From: Ursus arctos
Taxonomy: Eukaryota; Chordata; Mammalia; Carnivora; Ursidae
Reading direction: 5' to 3'
Assembly (NCBI RefSeq): GCF_023065955.2
Contig: NW_026622897.1
Coordinates: 3,911,001-3,975,000, forward strand
Length of the DNA: 64,000 nt
The position numbers were made by a program, and so were the translations under genes. Below the pieces are notes generated by a model, which searched no databases, was not told where the DNA came from, and was given only the letters and a program-made list of their open reading frames with translations. Positions 56,386 through 64,000 of this stretch are shown piece by piece; within the stretch, counting starts at the first letter, position 1; each line of letters starts with the position of its first letter.

Positions 56386-58420
56386 GAAACTTGGGCAGCA
56401 CTAGCAAACAACTTGACCTAACTGACACTTACAGAACCCTTCATCCAACTAGAGCATATTTTTTTCAAAACTGCAAGGAATATTTAACATGACCTTATTC
56501 TTGCCCAAAAAGTAAGTATCAATAAATTTAAAGATATTCAAGCCACCCAAAATATGTTATTTTCCAAAATAAAATTGAATTATTTAAAAATTACAGAATA
56601 TTTCTGAAAAATGAACAAATAACTTGTAAAGGTACACACTTTGAAGTAACATTTGTATTAAAGGAATCAATAGGAACATTTGAAAGTGTTTTTAACTGAA
56701 ATTGAAGTCACTATCAATATTTATGACTTGCTGAAGCAAAACATGGAAAATTATGGCATTAAATATCTATTCTAGGAAGAAAAGTGTCAACTTAATGACC
56801 TCAGATTCTGACTCGAGAAACTAGAAAAAGAAGAGTAAATATCCCCCCAAAAAGCAGAAAAAATGAATATGAAAAATCAGAGGGAAAACCAGTGAAATAG
56901 AAAATAAAACAGAGAATATTGATAAAACCAAAAGTTGGTTCTTTGAAAAGTTCACTATAAATTATTAAATGTTTAGCCTTACTGATGAGAAAAAATATTC
57001 TAATATCAGAAATGATAGAGATAATATCATTACAGCATTTATAAATATTTAAAAGGTTAATAAGGGAGTATTATGAACACATTTTGTCAATAAACTAAAA
57101 AAAAATTTTAGAAATAGATATCTTTGAAAAACACAAGCTCTCAAAATTCATTCAAGATAATAATATAACCTGAGTAGTCCTGTATCTACTAACAAAACTG
57201 AGTTTATATTTAAATACTTGACTGCAAAGAAAATCTCAGTACCTAACTGATAAGTCTACCAAACATTTAAAAAAGAAATGATACCAATTGTACTCATTTT
57301 TTTGCAGAAATTGGAGAGAAGTGAATTTTTCCTAATTAATTCAATAGGGTCAGCATTATATTCTGACTCCCAAAACAAGACAAAAACATTAAATGAAAAA
57401 AATACCAATAAGCATACATCTATGATGAATATAGATATAAAAATTTTTAGTAAAATTATAACTCTTTAAACCCAAAAGTATAGAAAGAATAATACATCAC
57501 AACCAAGCATGATTTATTTCCAGAATTCAAGGCTGATTGAAAATTAAAAATCAATTTAATTCATTAACAGATTAACAATCTTTCTGGAAAAGAAAAAAAA
57601 CTATGGCCATCACAATAGAATGAGAGGGAGTATTTGACAAGGTTTAATATTTGCCATCTATTTATGATAAAATCATTTAATAAATGGAATTGAACAGAAT
57701 TTTTATAACCTAAACTAACATCATATTTAATGATATAAGACTCACTGCTTTCCTCCTAAAATCAGGAATGAATACCCGTTCTCATCGATGTTTTTCAGTA
57801 TTGTACTGGAAGCTCTAACCAGTGCAATAAGGTAAGATAAGAAGACAGTAAAATGCATCCAGATTGAAAGGGAAGATATAAAATTGTTCATTCACAGATG
57901 TCTTAATCGTTTAAATAGAAGACCCTATGGAATATACAGAAAAAGCTATTGGAACTAATGAGTGAGTTTAGCAACGTTTGCAAGATAAAGTCCATATGAG
58001 AAAAAAAATCAAGTGTATATCTATATACTAGCAATTGAAGAAACTCATTTACAATAACATCAAAATATAAAATTCTTACAGATGTGCAAGGCCTGAAAAC
58101 TGTAAAATATTGCTGATAGAAATTAAGGAAGACTAAATGTGTTCCTGAATCAGAAACCTCAATATTGTTAAAATTCCAACTCTACTAAATTTATGTATAG
58201 ATTCAGTGCAAATAAATAAAAATTCAAGCAGAATTTTTGTAGACATTCAAAGTTGATTCATATGGAAATGTAAAACAACTTTGTAAAAGGACAGATTTGG
58301 TGGATTTATATGCCCAGGTTCAAAATTTATTATAAAGCTACTTAATAAGACAGCTGGTGTTGGCATCAAGGTAGACAACGGATCAAAAGAATAAATAGTC
58401 CAGAAATAGATTAACACATA

Positions 58421-58733
58421 TGTTATGGATTGAATGTATCCCTGAAATTCATATGTTGAAGCCCTAATTCCTAGTGTGTCTGTATTTTGAGATAGGGCCT
58501 ATAAAGAGATAAGCAAGGTTAAATAAGGTTATACAGATGGGACCCTAATCCAGTAGAATTAGTGTCCCTGTAAGAAGAGAGCTCTAAGGAGGAGAGCTCT
58601 CACCAGAAACCAAATCACCTGAAACCTTGAGCTTGGGCAGTTCACCTCCAGAACTTAGAGAAAATAAACTTTTGTTGCTTAAGCCGCCCAGTCGAAGACA
58701 TTATGTTAAGGCAGTCTGAGCACACTAATATGG
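58421..58733 (+). mobile_element. MaLR/MLT1-type LTR (solo, sense) inside L1-C
   Basis: 'tgttatggattgaatgtatccctgaaattcatatgttgaagccctaattcc', 'gatagggcctataaagag', 'gatgggaccctaatccagtagaattagtgtccctgtaagaagag', 'cagaacttagagaaaataaacttttgttgcttaagccgcccagtc', 'cactaatatgg'. Short (313 bp) but spans both ends. cacata is repeated on both sides (58415-58420, 58734-58739), and the L1 reads through across the site. Confidence 0.8.
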
Positions 58734-58839
58734 CACATACGGTCAATTAATTTTTGATCAAGACGCAAAAGTGATTTTATGAAGAAAGGATAGCATTTTC
58801 AGAACATGGTACAGGAGCAATTGCATGTCCATTTTTGTT

Positions 58840-58842
<3 letters not shown>

Positions 58843-58881
<39 letters not shown>
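58843..58881. repeat. (AC)n microsatellite in L1-C
   Basis: About 19 pure AC units. It interrupts L1 ORF2 text where the consensus has an A-rich stretch. Confidence 0.97.
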
Positions 58882-58882
<1 letters not shown>

Positions 58883-59190
58883 CTGTGTCTACATCTCATA
58901 TCCTATCCAAAAATTAACTCACAGTGTATTTTAGACCTCAACGTGAAATCTAAAACTGTGAAACTTCTAGAAGAAAATATGAAATATTTCTAACCCTAGG
59001 TAAGGGAAAGTTTCCTTAAATAAAACACAAAAGAACAATCCATGTAGAAAAAAAGTTGACAAATTGGATTTCATCGAAACAAAGAACTGCTCTTCCTGAA
59101 GATCCCGTCAAGATAATGAGATACCAGCCACAGACTGAAAGAAAGTATTTGCAAATTACATACCTGAGAAGGGACTTGCATTCTTTGTTT

Positions 59191-61070
59191 TGATAGGCTC
59201 TTTGTTAACATAATAAGAATTGGGAGGAAGAAAGGGTTGGTTTGAATTGAATTACAGTTAGTGAATTCATCTTTGATCCTATTATCTTGGGTCATTACTT
59301 CTAGAACGGAGGAGAATTGGATCAACATCAGATTAACTGGTGAAAAACAACCAGTTTTCAATCTCTGGCTGCTCTGTCATTTTTGGTGGTATCTCAGAGA
59401 TTACTGAAGTTTTCGCAGTCACAGTTGCAGGAGTTTTCAGTGCCCTGGTGAGGAGGGTGGTGGTACGAAGAAATGAGAACCCAGAAGGGTGGGCTTCGCA
59501 AGTTTCTTCATCACCCAAAGGATTGTTCTAATTTATAGGATTTGGGACCAGATAATTTCTAGATTCCTTCCTAGTAGTAGGTTTTTGGTTTAAGGAAAAA
59601 GAGGACTGATCTATCCTGGTGATTACATTACTTACCTTTGCTCCCAGACCTCATCAAATGTGTTTAAAACCCCTGAAAATAAGGAGCTGTGGGCAGAGAA
59701 GGTAAAAACAGCCGCAAGGATGTGTTGCTTTTAATCGCTTCTGCTAGGTTCTCTTCATTGACCCAAAGATCACGCAGCAACTGTTGGCTGCCTGCAATTT
59801 TCAGTCTGTTTACCATCTCCTTTTTATTAATCCTTAAATCTTCCTTGTCTGATCTTTGCTTTGGCAGGATTACCATCTCACTCCATTTACATTGCTGGTA
59901 CTAGAGGAATTCTTCTCAATACATCCATCCTTGTGCATGTACATTAAGCCTGATGGTATTATTTGCATTCAGAGCCTGTGTTCAAACGCATATGTGTAAG
60001 CACATCTGTTAAACCTTTGCCTTTTCATTGCCTGGTGCATAAAACCCAGGCTCCCCTATTCTTTATCACAATCTCCTTATGGACAGAGCAGTCTGGAAAT
60101 CCAGTTTTTCTTAATTCACCACCTTGAACACAACGTTCACTCAAAGAGCATTTGCTGCTCCTTAACCCATAATGAAAACATGAAAATAGAAGCGAGGCTT
60201 CACACACACGTTAGCCATGGTTTTAATTTGCCAACACGCGCGGCGGCTGGAAGAGCAGTTGACAAGTGACAGGGTTGAATTGGGTGTCCTCTCCTTGATG
60301 GAAATTTTAATGAGGTGGGTAATGAACCAAAGGGAGAGAGAATCAGGCAGAAAGAGAAACTAGATGCATGAATAGTTTGGAAAACATATAACCCACCAGA
60401 CTCATAATGCCTGGGCTAAATCAATGAGTGCTTGGCATATTTCTAAGCGATGAGTATTTTTAATGGGGTCACTGCTGCTCTTTCAAAAAGAACAAACCAA
60501 GAGAAACAGGCCCTCACAATTTTAGAAAACTGGTCATTCTTTAGGTCATTTTCCCTGTCAATAACTAATTTTCTTGATGTTTGTGATATTTTCTAAATGT
60601 TAGAACTTGAGAACCTACTAGAGAAAGCAGGAACTTGAAATTTTCAAGGATATCCTTTCTGCTACATTGAGGTCTACCCACCATTCATCTGGAATGTTAA
60701 CACAAACAGCCCCCATGTCAAACTGGCAAATAGACTCCTGAGGCTGTGTGGCAATAATTAAATCGTGGCAACTAAAAGGTAGAAGGAATATATAAAGTAT
60801 CTGCTTATTTGGGGGATTTTGATATTAACAGCCTTTATTTGCATGCTGCTCTTTTCAAACTGTTGCTTTTTATATTTCAGCTGGAAGGTTTTAAATATTA
60901 TTTTTAGCAATCGGAATTTTTATAGTATATGTAAATGTATATGTAAAATAAAATTTTCATAATATATATAGGAAGAGAAACTTTATTTCATATATATTTA
61001 AAATCAAACAAGTTGTCTTGGAAACAAGGAAGGGATTGCAAGTGTAATTTCTATTTAACTTGACTTAGCA
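59191..61070. other. Repeat-poor block, candidate conserved non-coding DNA
   Basis: About 1.9 kb in which I recognise no transposon. Contains two perfect octamer motifs ATTTGCAT (59961-59968, 60837-60844), a homeobox-like core ataattaaatc (60753-60763) and an isolated CpG cluster acgcgcggcgg (60236-60246). Frames of 60-96 codons on both strands overlap in conflicting registers and have no domain. A pyrimidine tract plus 'ttcag' at 60867-60880 looks like a splice acceptor but has no exon after it. Confidence 0.45.
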
Positions 61071-61071
61071 T

Positions 61072-61215
61072 ATAGACAGTGTGGCATGGTAGAAAGATGG
61101 TCTTTTGGAATAAAACAGGCCCTGATTTAAACCTAACTTTGCTGATTGTCAATTGCACCTTATGGAACAAGCAACTACCAACCTGTTTGAGTCTCAGTGT
61201 CCTCATCTGCAAATT
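61072..61215 (+). repeat. MIR SINE (sense)
   Basis: 'agacagtgtggcatggtagaaagatggtcttttggaataaaacaggccctgatttaaacctaactttgctgattgtcaattgcaccttatggaacaagcaactaccaacctgtttgagtctcagtgtcctcatctgcaaattggggttaat' is an unusually complete MIR, from the tRNA-like head to the core. Confidence 0.85.
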
Positions 61216-61284
61216 GGGGTTAATTTTCCTGTATGTCCTTATATATATATTTTCAAAGATGAATGCATACAGGTAAAAGACCTG

Positions 61285-61336
61285 ATATCTATATCTATAT
61301 CTATATCTATCTATCTATCTATCTATCTATATATAT
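61285..61336. repeat. Compound (ATATCT)n(ATCT)n microsatellite
   Basis: About four ATATCT hexamers lead into about six ATCT tetramers, then a short AT run and T-tract. Likely length-variable. Read as protein it gives an Ile/Ser/Tyr repeat that is not a gene. Confidence 0.95.
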
Positions 61337-62235
61337 TTTTTTTTTTTGGAGGGAGAGGAAACCCCTAACTAGAGAGTAGAAACAACAGAGATAAAAATAA
61401 TCCAAAAAGGATATCAGAATGCCTGACTGGAGAGACACGATGGGCATGGCTTTTCTAATAAAAAGTAAAAATAAAGACATCTCACAGTGAAATTAGAGCA
61501 ATGATTAAAGACCTTAACCATTAATACGTATCTACTAGAAATACAATTTGGTCAAAAGTAGAGGGAGAAACATGCTTTACTAGTCTTTTCTCTGATAAAC
61601 AAGAAAGAACCAGTTAGTAAAGAGGGAATGAAGGCAATATTGGGGGTGGGGGGGAGGGATCATTATGTCATTCTTTAGTTTTGTTAGACAAGAAAAAGAA
61701 AACTGGGCCAGATTGTCAGGGGAAAAAAATTTGCTGTATAAGAATCCTTTGGGGAGAAATGTTCAAAAAGAGATTTTCTGATCCCGTTCCCTGAGAGTCG
61801 GTAGGTATGGATGGCTCAAGAGTCTGAACGTGAAAACTCTTCCAGGTCAACCGTGTATTAGCTAGCATATGAAGCAGGTGTCCAAGACAGCCGAGTAACA
61901 AATATAACAGAGGTCATGGAAAAGCATAAACCTATAAAGGGAAGATAGGGAGGAATGGGAGATTCTCAAACTGGGTTCTGGATGAGAAAGAGAAGTGGGA
62001 GATTTATAAAGAATGGTCAAAGGCACTCACATTTTCAAAGAGCTTGTCCATCTGGTGGAAGAAAGGGTATTTTAACCAGGGACATAGTGACAAAACTTGG
62101 AGGAGTGCTGAAGTTTTCATGAATAAAGGTCTAGTACTTGGGACAGAGAGAATACTATTAAAGATTAGAGTAACTAACAACGTTCTGAGCTCGGTTTCTT
62201 TCCCCTCTCATTCTCTATATAATGGAGAATGGCCC
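61337..62235. other. Non-coding sequence, nothing recognised
   Basis: Contains a G-rich stretch (gggggtgggggggaggg, 61641-61657) that could form a G-quadruplex. No gene or repeat family is recognised. Confidence 0.5.
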
Positions 62236-62703
62236 TTTTTTTTTTTTTTTAAATTGTCGTTGACACACAATGCTACATTAATTTCAGGTGCACAACATAG
62301 TAATTTGACAAATCTATACATCGTGCCGTGCTCATGAGCACAGCTGCCATCGCCACCACACAACACTGTCACAGCACCATCGGCTGTGTTCCCTGTGCGA
62401 GCCTCCCATCCCCATGAGTTACTCATGCCATTACTAGAAGCCTGTACCTCCCACAACCCTTCACCCATTTTAACCAACTGCCCGGCCCCCTCCCCTCTGG
62501 CAGCCATCAGTTTGTTCTCTTTATTTATGGGTCTATTTCTACTTTTTTTTCTGTTTATTCATTTGTTTTGTAAGATTCCACATGTAAGTAAAATCTTAAC
62601 GTATTTGTTTTTGTCTTGATTCACTTAGTGTAATAGCTCTCGATTCATCCGTGTTGTCACAAATGGCAAGATCTCATTCTTTTTGATGACTGAGTAATAT
62701 TTC

Positions 62704-62746
<43 letters not shown>

Positions 62747-63425
62747 CACATCTTTATCCAGTCAGCTGTTGGTGGATATTTGGGCTGCTTCCCTATCTTG
62801 GCTACTATCATTAATGCGGCAATAAACGTGGGAGTGCATATATCTTTTCACATTAGTGTTTTCATTTTCTTTGGGTAAAGACCTAGTAGGGGAATTACTG
62901 TATCATTTGGTATTTTTCATTTTTTTGAGGAACCTTCCTACCCTTCTTCACCGTGGCTGTACCAGCTTACATTCCCGCGACAGGGCACCAGGGTTCCTTT
63001 TTCTCCCCATCCTTGCCCACACTTGTAATTTCTTGTCTTTTTAATACGAAGTGTTCTGACAGGTTTAGGGTGATAACTCATTTTGGTTTTGATTTGCATT
63101 CCCCTGGTGATTGGTGGCAGTTAGGATCTTTTCATGTGTCTGTCAGCCATCTGTATAACTTTCTGGAAAAATGCCTATTTGGGTCCTTTGCCCATTTTTT
63201 AATCAGATTGTTTTAGTGTGGCTTGTGTGAGTTTTCTTTATATATTTTGGATGTTAACCCTTTATCAGATGTATCATTTGCAAACATCTTCTCTCATTCA
63301 GTAGATTGCCTTTTCATTTTGCTGATGGTTTGCTGTGCAAAAGGTTTTTATTTTGGTGTAGTCCCAATAGTTTATTTTTGGTTTAGTTTCCCTTGGCTGA
63401 CGAGATATATCTAGAAAAATGTTGC
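62236..63425 (-). mobile_element. L1 3' end (antisense), L1MA-like
   Basis: T-run start, 'ttgtcgttgacacacaatgctacattaatttcaggtgcacaacatag', 'gtttgttctctttatttatgggtctatttc', 'gcaagatctcattctttttgatgactgagtaatatttcatt', 'ccacatctttatccagtcagc', 'ggctgtaccagcttacattcccg', 'ttggttttgatttgcattcccctggtgatt', 'tatatattttggatgttaaccctttatcagatg'. This is the ORF2 end and 3'UTR in antisense, truncated near 63425. Broken throughout. Confidence 0.9.
62707..62744. repeat. (AC)n microsatellite in L1 3' end
   Basis: 19 pure AC units at the spot where L1 3' ends usually carry a (TA)n or (CA)n tract before 'ccacatctt'. Likely grew from that internal seed. Confidence 0.97.
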
Positions 63426-63429
63426 AACA

Positions 63430-63775
63430 GCCAAGAATGATCTTTTGAGTTGGGCAGGATAGAACAGGTTACTAGTAAAATATTGCAGCACGTCAGCTCA
63501 TCTTCCTCCTGGGACCAGCAGTCTATCCAGGAGATGTTCTTATGAGAATGGCACATGCCCAGGCGGATATGCTGTCTTGTGCAAGCCAACGTCAATGCCC
63601 TGTTGTACCATGTTTGCTTACGTTCTGTTGGCCAAAGCAAGTCACGTAGCTGAGCCCTATATCAGAGAACATTTTGGGGGAGGAATTTCCAAGTTAAATA
63701 ACAAAGGGAACATTTATAGGGAAGGGTGGTTTAGGGCCACTAATCCAATCTACCACAAACATTGATGAAATCATA
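63430..63775 (-). mobile_element. Old LTR-like relic (antisense)
   Basis: 'gaccagcagtctatccaggagatgttcttatgagaatggcacatgcccagg', 'ttgcttacgttctgttggccaaagcaagtcacgtagctgagccc', 'ggccactaatccaatctaccac' are antisense phrases of an old mammalian LTR (MaLR/ERVL class from memory). Boundaries and subfamily are uncertain. Confidence 0.5.
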
Positions 63776-64000
63776 ACACCTATTTTATTATATTGTAGAA
63801 TTTAATGCCAAAGATATTAAAGATTTTTTTTTAGATGAGAAGCTGATAAAACATACGGAACCTGGAGCTCAGTGGAGCTCTGAACCAAAGCTCAATGTTC
63901 TTTCCAATAGAAATACACCGCCTCCGAATATTCAAGGCATAATTACTGTTATTGAATATTCAAGGATTTCTTAAAAATACTTTGAAAATGTATTTATTTA
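63776..64000. other. Window end, nothing recognised
   Basis: AT-rich sequence. 63825-63890 (tttagatgagaagctgataaaacatacggaacctggagctcag) faintly resembles an antisense MIR core (acagatgaggaaactgag), but too little is visible to call it. Confidence 0.4.

Larger units (their letters stand above)
56386..59190 (+). mobile_element. L1-C (sense), second diverged ORF2 copy
   Basis: Begins again in the endonuclease region ('aacttgacctaactgacacttacagaacccttcatccaac', 56409), passes the RT region ('tcagtattgtactggaagctctaaccag', 57796), and runs to the ORF2 C-terminal part ('aaattaactcacagtgtattttagacctcaacgtgaaatctaaaac', 58910; 'aattggatttcatcgaaac', 59059). More diverged than L1-A. The LTR at 58421 and CA tract at 58843 interrupt it. 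It stops near 59190 before any 3'UTR. Confidence 0.85.

Noticed and set aside
60860..60890. 'tttttatatttcag' splice-acceptor-like motif in the repeat-poor block
   Set aside because: The following sequence meets stops quickly and has no recognised coding content. Kept only as a note in the block description.

Overview
This window is vertebrate, mammalian, non-coding DNA. The best guess for the organism is a caniform carnivoran, probably a bear. The main clue is a set of tRNA-derived SINEs of the carnivore CAN-SINE (SINEC) type, which open with GGGGCGCCTGGGTGGC and end in (AATA)n-ATCTTT-An. The young variant here (cacagcggttaagcg..., cggcgtt-tgggatcgagcccc) is one I remember from ursid genomes. 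Young L1 3' ends with the carnivore G-rich tail, and older mammal-wide MIR, L2, L1M and MaLR copies, fit the same picture. No protein-coding exon, processed pseudogene or structured RNA gene could be supported. The longest open frames (about 110-143 codons) are unrecognised, and many shorter ones are translations of SINE or L1 DNA. The window looks like an intergenic desert or the inside of a large intron.

Layout. 1-20 kb is mostly old single-copy sequence with scattered MIR/L2 relics, two CAN-SINEs, two old L1 3' ends, a small inverted-repeat DNA transposon relic (4.5 kb) and two old LTRs (8.8 and 16.2 kb). 20-24 kb holds three 5'-truncated carnivore L1 3' ends, one of which is only 49 bp long with a perfect 16-bp target duplication. 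25-28.2 kb is an older L1 in two opposite orientations, with two CAN-SINEs inside. 28-35 kb is mostly unassigned, with one young SINE, a TG/CA palindrome and an antisense L1/HAL1-like piece. 35.9-40.8 kb is a long antisense L1M interrupted by a twin-primed young L1, a SINE and an LTR. 41-46.8 kb holds MIR and L2 remains and a small CpG-rich block with a CTCF-like motif. 47.3-59.2 kb is a deeply nested stack: a sense L1 broken by two LTR-like elements, a SINE and a 4.9-kb antisense L1 (itself carrying a SINE), then abutting another sense L1 that carries an LTR and a CA repeat. 59.2-61.1 kb is the most repeat-poor stretch and the best candidate for conserved non-coding sequence. 62.2-63.8 kb is an antisense L1 3' end and an old LTR.

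No new gene system was found. The notable content is structural: clear target-site duplications that allow insertion order to be read, a hairpin-forming twin-primed L1, a minimal L1 insertion, a local template-switch-like scar, and a few possible regulatory blocks. Repeat family names come from memory of consensus sequences, not from a search, so subfamily assignments are tentative and old-element boundaries are good to a few tens of bases.
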